From Tomocerus qinae (taxonomy: Eukaryota > Arthropoda > Collembola > Entomobryomorpha > Tomoceridae): a DNA stretch of 64,000 nt. The translations under genes and the position numbers were made by a program. The stretch lies in the NCBI GenBank assembly GCA_020055645.1, contig CM034546.1, forward strand, positions 19,282,001 through 19,346,000, written 5' to 3'. The notes beneath the pieces are model-generated. The model had not been told where the DNA came from and ran no database searches. It worked only from the letters and a program-made list of their open reading frames with translations. Below are positions 12,701 to 22,917 of this stretch, piece by piece (within the stretch, counting starts at the first letter, position 1; every line of letters starts with the position of its first letter).

Positions 12701-15700
12701 CCCAATGTAATCATATTATCTTAGTGTGTCGGTTAAGTTAGAATGTGGCTTACGGTTACTATTTGTAATGTAATTTTCAGGGGTAAATCTTCAAAATTAT
12801 ATTTATTTCGTCAGCAACCAATCCATGAGGACCATCCTTAAATCAAAAACTCACCATGTAAAATATACACTTCTCATGTAAAAATCACTACGGAGAAACC
12901 ACTGCATTAAAAATATTTGGGTGAAGCGACATGATAACTAACATAACATAATATAATAACTTCAGCGACAGAAAAGACAACACACAGAAACAATAGGAAA
13001 TACATTGTATTGTTCGTTATCAAATTCATTGGAGAATTTAAGTATTGTTTAGTATAATATTCTACCTTGACTGAGGAGGGAGTAAAAGTTGAGGAGTGGG
13101 CGAAATTTACATCCAACAGCTCGGTTCGTTGGAATTTCCGAACGAGACGGTCGGAACGTGTTTGACGCTTGTTGGAGTTGGTCGTGTGTGATTGTCACTC
13201 TCCCGGCTTGACGAATTGGATTCCCAATTCGCTCTGGACTGAGGACTGGACAACATAGGATTTCCCTGGGCTGACCTGACCACTTGTGCCCAAGTGTCAT
13301 TGGACTTCGATAGTGACAACGACAAGAGCAATGGCCGAAAACAACGACTCTCCCGAATTGTATTTAGTCATTCTGCAAGCTGGAGAGATCTTTCTATTTC
13401 TCTGTTTGCACTGATTTATTGTGCCATTCTTTTATGTCATAATCTTTGATATCATTCTTTACCAGCAAATAAATATGTACACTATATAAAACTACTGTCT
13501 ATGTAGCGTTTGCATGCGTCATGTTATTAGCCATAACAGTTGCCAAACATAATCAAATCATAATAATCAGAATTAAAATTCAACAAGAACTTGTAATCTT
13601 ATAGGATATTCATTTTCCTACCAATTAAATTAAAACCTCACATAAATACCTTCGAATAGCTAATAATCAATAGCTTATCCTGTTTGCGTGTGATAGTACT
13701 TCTGAATACTAGTACCACTGTCAGTCCCACAGCTCAATAGTATAGAATGAACTGTGAAAACATTGTAGGCATTAGATAAAGAGTTTTTATTATTTACCTA
13801 CGGGACGTAGAGTTGTTGAGGTTGAGACAGTTGCATTTCCACATCGGCGAGTTTTGGCATACCTAATTACAGTTTCTTCTGTACATTCTTGTGGTCTAAT
13901 GGCTGTTGAAGATGGTCCAAAGCAGTTTTCTAAATGGTAAATGATTTATTTAATATAAAGGTTAATTATATAAACAATATTCTCGTCAGAATAGAATATA
14001 GAACAGTGATAACATACCCCCGTGAGTTATCATATTTTTAAAACACGTACCACATTTTTTCCGATAGCTTAATGTGGGAAATTCTAAATTCTGAGAGAAT
14101 TGGCTAAATTGGGTCCTAAAAATAAAATTATGGTATTATGAAAATTATAATAATAAAATTATAATTTTCAAAAGAAGTCATGCTCACACAATATTTAAAG
14201 AAAATGTTGGCTCCCTGCCTGTGTCCTACGTACCATATGGTACCATATCAAACAAGTTTGGGAATTCTTTCTATTTCTTTAAGCAGGTATAGTAGTTATA
14301 TTTTGATCCCAAATCGGTTCATTGGTTAAAGGTAATAATTTTTAGTTAAGTATGTGTAACTATTGTTTGACTGGAAGTTCACGACAACTTAAGGCAAACA
14401 ACTCACCAATTAGTGTCAATCTATTTGATACTATTTCCTAGTGTTGAGTGCTATTTAAGCAAGTCTTGTGCAACCATAAACACATTGACTTATTGATCTT
14501 TGAAAAGTTACCTCATCTAGAAATAAGTTCATAACGAAATATTTATTATTGTTGGGGGACAAGTTTTAAAAACCGTAAAATCTGGTATTGCAAGCCCTAG
14601 ACCTGAGGCTCTCTTAAAATTCGATCCTAAGATTTGGACAGCCAGGCAGGTTTTTACACCATTAGACCACCATTTGCGCATATTAAAGATAATTGAAAGG
14701 TCAGGGAATGTTTTACACGTTAAAGATAGTTAGAATTAAGTAAAAGGTACAATGGTAACTTATAATTAGATTACTCTCTGTGGCTGGCTTTCATGAATTA
14801 ATGCAAAAGACGTAAAAGGAAATGCACGTTTTAGTTCACCGTAATTATGGTTTTGTCGGTGGGAATCGAAGCTTGGGTTCGTACTTTTGCAATTATTTGA
14901 TGCATATTATAGTGCTAAAGAGACGGTTTCCCCTTCCCCATAGGACGTAATGGGCGACCCCCCACGCAAGGCCGTACTCAGAGGGGCGCCCAGCGGCTAC
15001 ATGTCCCCCAAATTCTAAGCAAATGAGGATTTTTTGTCAAAAAAGGGTAAAAGTTTTGACAAAAATTTGATATTTTTTGACGAAAAATTCTCTTTTTCTT
15101 GGAGTTTAGGGGAGTTCTAGCTGCTGGGCATCCCCTCTGGATGAGTGCCCAGGACCTCACGTTTTTGTGTTTGCTACCCATGCTATTTGATATTCATTTC
15201 TTTGGTCCTCAAATACAGGTAAATAACTGCGACCACGTTGGAATTACATAAAGTTCACATTATTAAGGTATTAGAAATCTTCTACATTTAATTTAATAAG
15301 GTTGTTATTATAGGGAGGCCCAAAACAGGGTCCACTAATTCTACTTTGCCTTCGTCACAACAGTATGTCAAAGCAGGCTCACTTTTATATCGCATATCGA
15401 CGGCAATTAATTTGAAGACCCGAATGAACTGCATTTGCATGTCATTGGACCCAAAGAGTGAATATCTACATTAAATTGTAGGTAAACACTCAACTTTTGT
15501 ATATGAGGTATATATCGTATAAAACCAGAATTTACGCAGATTATAGACATCTGCTGGTTGAAATGTGCTAATAAATAGCGGAGTAAATTACGTTTGCAAA
15601 TATTTAAATTGGTGTGCACACGGTCGGGCCTTCGTTTATGTATAGCCTTGTTCAAAGTAGCATTGGAAATTCTTGCTACTGTCTGTTGCCTTTGCTGTGT

Positions 15701-18700
15701 TTCAATGACATTTTTCTGAGCTATTTGTTCTTCAAACAAATTAGCTTTCGTTTGATGAAACTGTAATGTATATTGTACAGGTTGATAAGCCAATTATTCG
15801 TCAATTAGATTTGCCCTAACTTGGGTTTTACGTTTCTTGTGTTTCTTTCTTCGTTTTACGTTCATTTCTTGTCAACGCATTTTGACTATACTAATACTGT
15901 ACATTTGTGCAGCATATATTATACAATAATTTGAAACATTAATTACAAAGTTATGCATTTTTAAAATGTTGTTTGCATCCCACATTAGTGTAAAACAACT
16001 ATGCATATTCTACCATTGGGAAATTTGGACCTGACAATTTTACCACTCAAGGACATTACCACTGTACTGTTCTCTTTTATCAAGCCAATTTGATGATTCA
16101 AATTATTGATTTGCCGAGGACGGCATTTCAGCAAACAAACACCTTTCTTTCATTTTCTTATTGCATTTTATATTATTTTTAAGATTAGCTTGTGTGCTTA
16201 CCGTTTAAAGTTGTATTCCTAGATTCACAGACAAGATGCTTGTATTGCCTAAAATAGCTGCAATTATGCTCTTGTGTGGCACCTGTATCTACAGCTGAGT
16301 TAGTATGATTTACTCCCCCAACATGGCATAGATTTTCTCCTTTCGCGGTAGTTTTATTAATATCCCATACTTCAGGTTCGGGAATAATCTTCGAGAAAAA
16401 ACTTTCCCACCTTCCATTATAGTAATGTATATCCACCCACCCGACATTGAAATCTCCCATAATACCTTTAAGGGCTTTATACACATCTTTGTTATGTTTC
16501 AATGACACTGGACTTAACAAGTGGTATCCTCTTGAAAGGCAGCAACAAATAGATTCAATCCAAGTGTACTAGAAAATTAGACAAATTAAGTATTAAATAA
16601 AGAAGTGGGACTCCTAAGCGAACATTAATAAAGTCATACGGATTTTAAGGCAAAGCGCAAAAGAAAATTTTTACCATAAGTATTAAGTTCAAAAATATAT
16701 GGTATGCACAAGCATTTAATCATTAAGGGGAAAAATTCTAAATGGCAGCAAACTCAAAAAACAATAAATGTAGAGTCAAAATTCATAATATGGAAATAAT
16801 TATTTATGAATATACTTCAGAAAGATCTTCATTCTATGTCTACATTCATGGTCATGGTTTTTAATAAAATTGCTGGTTGACGGATGTACAAATTACTTAC
16901 TCTCGCCACAATATATATAAGCATATAAGCCCTATATATAAGCATATAAGCCATATATATAAGCATATAAGCCCTATATATAAGCATATAAGCCCTATAT
17001 ATAAGCATATAAGCCCTATATATAAGCATATAAGCCCTATATATAAGCATATAAGCCCTATATATAAGCATATAAGCCCTATATATAAGCATATAAGCCC
17101 TATATATAAGCATATAAGCCCTATATATAAGCATATAAGCCCTATATATAAGCATATAAGCCCTATATATAAGCATATAAGCCCTATATATAAGCATATA
17201 AGCCCTATATATAAGCATATAAGCCCTATATATAAGCATATAAGCCCTATATATAAGCATATAAGCCCTATATATAAGCATATAAGCCCTATATATAAGC
17301 ATATAAGCCCTATATATAAGCATATAAGCCCTATATATAAGCATATAAGCCCTATATATAAGCATATAAGCCCTATATATAAGCATATAAGCCCTATATA
17401 TAAGCATATAAGCCCTATATATAAGCATATAAGCCCTATATATAAGCATATAAGCCCTATATATAAGCATATAAGCCCTATATATAAGCATATAAGCCCT
17501 ATATATAAGCATATAAGCCCTATATATAAGCATATAAGCCCTATATATAAGCATATAAGCCCTATATATAAGCATATAAGCCCTATATATAAGCATATAA
17601 GCCCTATATATAAGCATATAAGCCCTATATATAAGCATATAAGCCCTATATATAAGCATATAAGCCCTATATATAAGCATATAAGCCCTATATATAAGCA
17701 TATAAGCCCTATATATAAGCATATAAGCCCTATATATAAGCATATAAGCATATAAGCCTTATATATAAGCATATAAGCATGTAAGCCTTATATATAAGCA
17801 TATTAGCCTTATATATAAGAATATACACCCTATATATAAGCATATGCGTCCTTTTTATAAGCATACGCATCTTAAATATCAGCATATTCGCCCTATCGCA
17901 ATATATAACTGTCTAAATTGTTCACATGACTACTCTCAATTGGTGCTGTAAAAACAGTAATGAGACTTTGTAAAAGCCTAGTGTGTCCATATGGAAACTT
18001 AAGAGTATTATGTCATGTCAGGTCACAATTTGTCCAAATTTGACCTTACTATATTCTACGACTATCAGAGAGAAAGTCTGAAAAGTTTTTATGTATCATA
18101 CGGTGGCTAACTATTTCAAATTTAAATTCGAAAAAATTACCTTTTTGCAAAATCCATTTTGGGCCTAATTATTGTAGTCAACAGTAATTTTTTTCAAAAA
18201 TAAGCCATATGGAAGAAAAATTTTTTACCAAAAACATTCATAAATATACCTTCTAGTTTGTACTGGGGGCCAAACATAAATATAATTTAGTTTGCCCCAG
18301 GAAATTAGGTCTAACCACGCCGTGTCCATTTGGACACTCTAGATTCTGAAAGGTTAAGGGTACAATACATAATGCATCACTTCGATAGTGTGTTTGAAAT
18401 AGAACTAGTAAAACATACTTAGGTTCTTAAAACTATAATAATAACTATACATGTACCCTTTAATATAAACCTACGACTTTCAAATTTTTACTGGATGTTT
18501 ATCTCGTAGTCAGTACCCTAAATGATCATTTTCATAAAGATCGGTTTCTTATAAATCGTTTTTTGATTGTTCCAAATTTTAACATGGAAGGGACAGAGAA
18601 AGACTCAAATTTCAAAAACTTTTGTCTACGTTTTAAATTGACGAGGTTATTTAAAATGACGAGGTTATTTAAAATGACGAGGTTATTTAAAATGACGAGG

Positions 18701-20911
18701 TTATTTAAAATGACGAGGTTATTTAAAATGACGAGGTTATTTAAAATGACGAGGTTATTTAAAATGACAAGGTTATTTAAAATGACGAGGTTATTTAAAA
18801 TGACGAGGTTATTTAAAATGACGAGGTTATTTAAAATGACGAGGTTATTTAAAATGACGAGTTTATTTAAAATGACGAGGTTATTTAAAATGACGAGGTT
18901 ATTTAAATTGACGAGGTTATTTAAAATGACGAGGTTATTTAAAATGACGAGGTTATTTAAAATGACAAGGTTATTTAAAATGACGAGGTTCACGTTTGGA
19001 TATTACAGAAGCTTGTAGCCTAGCTGAGCCCACCACCTGCCGCCTACATACCACCGCTCGGAAACTACAAACTTACAAAACTCACAAAGACTTTCAAACT
19101 AAAAACTCACAAAGACTTTCGAACTAAAAACTCACAACGACTTTCGAACTAAAAACTCACAAAGGCTTTCAAATTAAAAACTCACAAAGACTTACAAACT
19201 ACAAACCTACAAAACAGGGTTACCAGGTATACTTAAATGGCAAGTATAATACTTTAATTATACTTAAATATACTTAAATCAGCTACAATCGAAAACAGTG
19301 AAATAACTTAATGTCCTTTAATATTAGAACACACTTTGTTATCGTTCAGATACGCTTACTAATTGAAATTTTCTCGCGCTTTGCGCGAATTTAAGTATTT
19401 TTGTTTTTAAATCCAGTTTAATAGTCAAAATTGTCTACCAATTTCGAAGGAAATATATTAATAACTTATCGTTAGGGTATAAATAACAAAGCTCTCTTCG
19501 TCAAATATGTCACTAAACTGTTAAAGCAAAATTACTCAAATTAGTCTTTATAATTAATTAAATTAATTAAATTAATAAGTCTTTATTAATCAGTTATGAA
19601 GTTGAATTTCAAAAATTTCTCGCGCTTCGCGCGAATCGGTATTTCCTCTTGTTTTCCTCCAGCATGAAGTAGTATGCAGGAATATTTATTTCTAGATACG
19701 TAATTTACTTATATTTGCTTCTTTTTCATCAAAAACCGCGAATTTGTTAATTCCGCTCATATGATTGCGCCAAACACGGCTGTATGAGATTTGTATGCAT
19801 TTATCAAGACGCGCTCGAAGTGCGCGGGTTGATAAATGGCTATTGTTGGCCAGGATACTTAAATTTGTTGAAGAAAATCTGGTAATCCTGTTACAAAACT
19901 AACAAAGGCTTAAAACCTACAAACTTAGAAACAAATAAGCGTATAAAAACTTGATGACTTACAAACAAATGTCCTGTAGAAATATATACTTTTTGCCCAC
20001 TGCTACCAATAGGAGCTTCCACGAATCCAATAGTGCGGCACTCCCATTGCGTATCTATTAAGCCATAAAAAGAAAACATTCGTGGTCAGAATATTATAGA
20101 TGGAAGGGTACAGGGTAAAGTATGATGAAAAGTACAGTAACCTGCAAAACTGTTACGCATGGAATTAAGCTCTTCAATTGTAATGAGAGTGAATGGATCC
20201 GAGAAGTCGCATGAAACTTTCATGTTGCAATGAAGAGAAAAGAGTCAGTCAAACAATGTCTTTAAAACAATGTCTTTAATTTCAAGTTGTGTTTAAAATT
20301 TAATAATACTAAACTGAATTGCATCTAATTAATGAATCCATCACTATAATATTAGCCGCACAACTACGTCTAATTACCATTAGAATTGTTTGAAATTTTT
20401 ACTAGTCAAAAACTGAAACGAGCGTGTTAATGTTCGTTTCAGTGTAAAATGTAAAATGTTCCTAGGTTGGGGTTTTCTCACCGGCCCCACTTTAGGATAG
20501 GGAGTCTCATTTGCCCCACCCTTTGATTAGGTAAGATTAGGATAAATTAGGGTAGGTTTACAAAGTAAGGTTTGTTGGGGGGTGGGAGTGTGGTGGCGCC
20601 CCATTTTACGATTGGCATTTTGGACTGCTCTCTGGCTAGACATTGCACTTCTTTTTCTTACTTACGTCTGTTCACAGAGTCGAAACACTCATCATCTATT
20701 GAAGGTGTACATGGTCCTTTGGTTACTGTATAAATCTCTCGTAGTTCTAGAATTTCATTAAAATAGACACCTTACTTGTGATTCCATAATTTTCTGCAAA
20801 CTAATATAAACTACTGTTGACGACATATATAATGGATATTCAAATCAAAGTTTATGTATTACCTGCCAAAACCCAAATAACAGGCCAAAGAATACGTAAC
20901 ATTGATATCAT
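9794..20911 (-). CDS. Gene A: secreted C-type-lectin-like protein with cysteine-rich chitin-binding-like tail
   Basis: Seven coding exons (minus): 20911-20863, 20746-20666, 20216-20142, 20054-19963, 16568-16202, 13929-13798, 10260-9794. All junctions have GT..AG ends and the phases fit (1,1,1,0,1,1), giving about 420 residues. Exon 1 encodes a signal peptide (MISMLRILWPVIWVLAG). Exons 4-5 (about residues 69-221) look like a C-type lectin-like domain: TWIESICCCLSRGYHLL, VGWVDIHYYNGRWE, GENLC and terminal LVCESRN. Calcium-binding EPN/WND motifs are not obvious, so sugar binding is unproven. Exons 6-7 are cysteine-rich with CPAGLVFNSVLKTCTKC, like a peritrophin-A (CBM14) module, suggesting chitin or matrix binding outside the cell. 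Gene B is the paralogue; exon 3 (25 codons) is absent there. Intron 4 (3.4 kb) is inflated by tandem arrays and a hAT MITE. Exon 3 is the least certain. Confidence 0.8.
11160..11260. repeat. GC-rich transposon-end-like stretch
   Basis: A CTGGGCAGTTGCCCAGGGCC segment followed by TCGGGGGACCC stands out from AT-rich intron DNA and resembles ends of hAT-like repeats such as 14967-15153. No partner terminus was found. Confidence 0.25.
11558..13112. repeat. Large imperfect inverted repeat (foldback structure) in last intron of gene A
   Basis: The left arm (about 11558-11672 plus 12004-12170) matches the reverse complement of about 12810-13112. Shared blocks include CAAGGTAGAATAT, TTTGATAACGAA, GTGTTGTCTTTTC and AATGCAGTGG. 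A segment of about 330 bp (roughly 11673-12003) interrupts the left arm only and is probably a later insertion. The whole structure sits in an intron. Spurious ORFs occur in both arms but they are just the two orientations of one repeat. Confidence 0.65.
14590..14670 (-). repeat. tRNA-like (SINE head?) sequence
   Basis: On the minus strand TGGTCTAATGG (14669-14659) resembles a pol III A box and GGATCGAATTTT (14627-14616) a degenerate B box, about 33 nt apart as in tRNAs. No cloverleaf could be completed with confidence, so a tRNA-derived SINE relic is more likely than a gene. It lies in an intron of gene A. Confidence 0.3.
14843..14925 (-). repeat. Second tRNA-like (SINE head?) sequence
   Basis: On the minus strand GCTTCGATTCCCACCGAC (about 14872-14855) looks like a B box and T-arm/acceptor end, preceded by TTTAGCACTATAAT as a weak A box. 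Probably a tRNA-derived repeat relic. Confidence 0.3.
14967..15153. mobile_element. hAT-like MITE with GC-rich imperfect terminal inverted repeats
   Basis: The left end (CAAGGCCGTACTCAGAGGGG then GCCCAGC) pairs imperfectly with the reverse complement of the right end (CCTGGGCACTCATCCAGAGG then GCCCAGC) over about 35 bases. Flanks CCCCCACG (14959-14966) and ACCTCACG (15154-15161) match at 6 of 8 positions, consistent with an old 8-bp target duplication. The minus-strand ORF across it is a by-product. Confidence 0.6.
15407..15880 (-). pseudogene. Unrecognised ORF (128 codons) with possible upstream in-frame extension
   Basis: A minus-strand frame (15793-15407) reads YQPVQYTLQFHQTKANLFEE and continues with many Q, N and R. 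Directly upstream in the same phase, after a single TAA at about 15795, an ATG-led basic stretch (MNVKRRKKHKKRKTQVRANL) occurs. Together they look like a small basic protein with one nonsense codon, nested in intron 5 of gene A. I do not recognise it; a retrocopy relic or chance are both possible. Confidence 0.25.
16908..17895. repeat. 21-bp tandem array (about 40 near-perfect copies) with degenerate right edge
   Basis: The unit CCCTATATATAAGCATATAAG repeats almost without change from about 16914 to 17745. It then decays through variants (GCCTTATATATAAG, TTAGCC, ACACCC) to about 17895. Because 21 is a multiple of 3 and the unit lacks stops in several frames, it creates false ORFs of about 290-304 codons on both strands. 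The array sits in intron 4 of gene A; gene B's matching intron lacks it. Confidence 0.97.
18639..18992. repeat. 18-bp tandem array (about 19 copies)
   Basis: The unit GACGAGGTTATTTAAAAT repeats with rare single changes (ACAAGG, GAGTTT, AAATTG). The 18-bp period gives false ORFs on both strands (hexapeptide repeats). It lies in the same intron of gene A as the 21-bp array but is unrelated in sequence. Confidence 0.96.
19060..19206. repeat. Minisatellite of about 25-26 bp (ACTCACAAAGACTTTCAAACTAAAA type)
   Basis: About five imperfect copies of an ACTCACAAAGACTTTCRAACTAAAA unit. Similar text (ACAAAACTAACAAAGGCTTAAAACC) resumes just after the transposon ending at 19890, so the array was split by that insertion. 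Confidence 0.8.
19215..19890. mobile_element. Non-autonomous hAT element inserted in minisatellite
   Basis: Ends are CAGGGTTACCAG (left) and CTGGTAATCCTG (right), an 11-of-12 inverted repeat. The flanks CTACAAAA (19207-19214) and TTACAAAA (19891-19898) match at 7 of 8 bases, as for a hAT target duplication. The inside contains two copies of the palindromic motif CTCGCGCTTYGCGCGAA (about 19374 and 19619) and repeated TACTTAAAT. No transposase is encoded. It lies in intron 4 of gene A. Confidence 0.85.
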
Positions 20912-20986
20912 TTCATATATTTTTAAATTTTGAACTAAAGGTGGTAGATAGTTATTAACATAACCGTTGTGGTCTACAGTAACGAT

Positions 20987-21033
20987 AATAATAAACTGAT
21001 GGATAATAAAAGCAAGCATTCTTTTTTTTATTT
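20987..21033 (-). promoter_or_regulatory. Gene A core promoter (AT-rich box and TCAGTTTATTATT initiator)
   Basis: On the minus strand an AAATAAAAAAAAG stretch (21033-21021) precedes an arthropod-type initiator TCAGTTT (A at 20997) by roughly 30 bases. Gene B keeps the same block (GATTAAAAGG then TCAGTTTATTATTG, A at 50550). Conservation of this block between otherwise diverged flanks supports a start site about 86 bp upstream of the ATG. Confidence 0.5.
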
Positions 21034-22844
21034 GCCCGAGTAATTAAGCTTATGTAATTGAACAATTTGTTAGTCTTTTGATTGACTGTTTCATTACTTT
21101 ATCACACAGGATTATTTTTCTCCATTACTGCAGATTAATGATATTCCTTAATTTTTATTCGTTTGGTCAGATGTTCTGTAGTAGACTCAAAGTATAGAAC
21201 GGAACTCTATAAGTATCCAAGTTTTAAGTTTCAATTAAAACTGGTAATTACAAAGGAAAACATTGATGCCACAACAGTAACGAATTGTATTTAAAAAATT
21301 TCAAATGAGGGCACTACAGTGTTCAATTGAAACAATATTTATTTTAGTATTATTTCTTATAAAATATAGCATACTGTAGGAAATATTCTTGGATATTATT
21401 CTCATTTTTGTGGTTAAGTTGTGATATCACAAAAGTTGCTTTGGTTACGGTACTTACCGTATGGGTGTTTCAACTCCATCCTATGGTTAGTATTCAATTG
21501 ATTCTGGCCATTGGTTGAATGACTAGTTGTTATAGAAATCACAATGCAGTTGCATGCTGTCTTGCACTCCACTATGCATAGCTATCGTACGGAGTCCGAG
21601 ACCGGAGAAGATTAAATTGCAATTGATATTACCAAGGTAACTATAGGGATCCCAAAATTGTTTTATTCCCCAAATGTCTGCAAACAAGGAGATCGAAAAG
21701 CTGCTTTGCAACAGATTTTTGCTATGCTGTAGCAAAATTAGGGAATGAGAATCGTGTATTATACCAGCGCCAAGGGACGACCCCATTCCTTAGACAACGA
21801 TAGCAAAGTGAAACTCACAGCAATGATAATTCCATACAAAGTCACACTATATATTTTTAGCTCTCCCATACAAAAGTCATGTGTGTGCCATACAAATTCC
21901 TATTTTCCCGATAATAATGTCGACAACTCATACGGTAACTAAATATTCCTCTCGCTAAGAGGATGAGGATATCGTTCCTGAATGTGAAGACCAAACTACA
22001 AAATTATTCCTGTTTTCTAAACCTAGAACGTTTTGTTTGGGTAGGTTCAAATATTTAAACAATCTCTACTTATTTAAATAGTAATCGGTCAAAACTTTTT
22101 TAACTCGATTTTTTATTCCTTTTATTTCCAATAAATCTGAATTAAAAAACAATTGGTCAATATTTATTTTGATTAATTAGTCTTTTGTCTTTTAACCAAA
22201 TCAAACAATTATGTTTCTTATAAACTTTTCATACTCGGGAGAGCTTCTATTTAGGCTTTCGTTTGGTTTAAGCAGTGTCGATAACCTTTTTTTAAATTAG
22301 AGAGATGCATGTATAAACATTTGTCACATAAAAATATTTGATGGAGACAAAATACATTTCCTGCTTTAGGTTGGTTTTATACTTCAACCCAATTCATAAA
22401 TATGCAACTCGTTGTCGTTTTATATGTAACTAGCCGGTTATAGAGCCCAGGCCGTATGAATAAATAAAGCTAGTGGATGGGTAGATTGCATTTCGATGCA
22501 CAGATTTTTCGCTCCCCTGACGAGCTTATATAACCGCACAGTAGCACCATTAAACATTATTATATTATTATACCATTATTATAAAGCCACCATTATACAT
22601 AGTGTCACTAATTGACAATGAACCATTTTGTGTTTCAGTTTGCAATGATACAACAGTCCGTTACTGACTATCATGATATTCAAGGTAATTTTGCTTTTAA
22701 CAAAGTCCCTATGGATTTAAAATTTCGAATAACTGTAAATTAAAAAAAGGTAATTGATTCCTGTACATGGTGTCTCGCTTGCATGTGATAATAATCTACC
22801 CTATCTAACTCGATGTTCCTGACGTATTGGCTTTCTATATTTTA
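20998..22844. other. 5' flank of gene A, partly duplicated upstream of gene B
   Basis: No gene seen. About 22190-22395 matches about 51270-51480 (shared GCAGTGTCGATAACCTTTTT and ATACATTTCCT), which places the upstream boundary of the A/B segmental duplication beyond the promoters. A stretch near 22425-22480 resembles one near 43525-43580. Confidence 0.6.
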
Positions 22845-22909
22845 CAGGACATGAAAAACCCATGGGTTTTTGCTATTTTCAACTCTGTTTTTGGGTTTTT
22901 CATGCCCTG
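22845..22909. mobile_element. Tiny (65 bp) hAT-type MITE
   Basis: Starts CAGGACATGAAAAACCCA and ends TGGGTTTTTCATGCCCTG: 17 of 18 bases form an inverted repeat. Flanks ATATTTTA (22837-22844) and ATATTTTG (22910-22917) agree at 7 of 8, fitting a hAT target duplication. The transcript would fold into a near-complete hairpin. Confidence 0.7.
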
Positions 22910-22917
22910 ATATTTTG

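Noticed and set aside
16829..17772. Long ORFs of 291-304 codons on both strands
   Set aside because: They are read-through of the 21-bp tandem array in several frames (heptapeptide repeats); no start context, splice or composition of a real protein.
18532..19018. ORFs of about 150 codons on both strands
   Set aside because: Read-through of the 18-bp tandem array.
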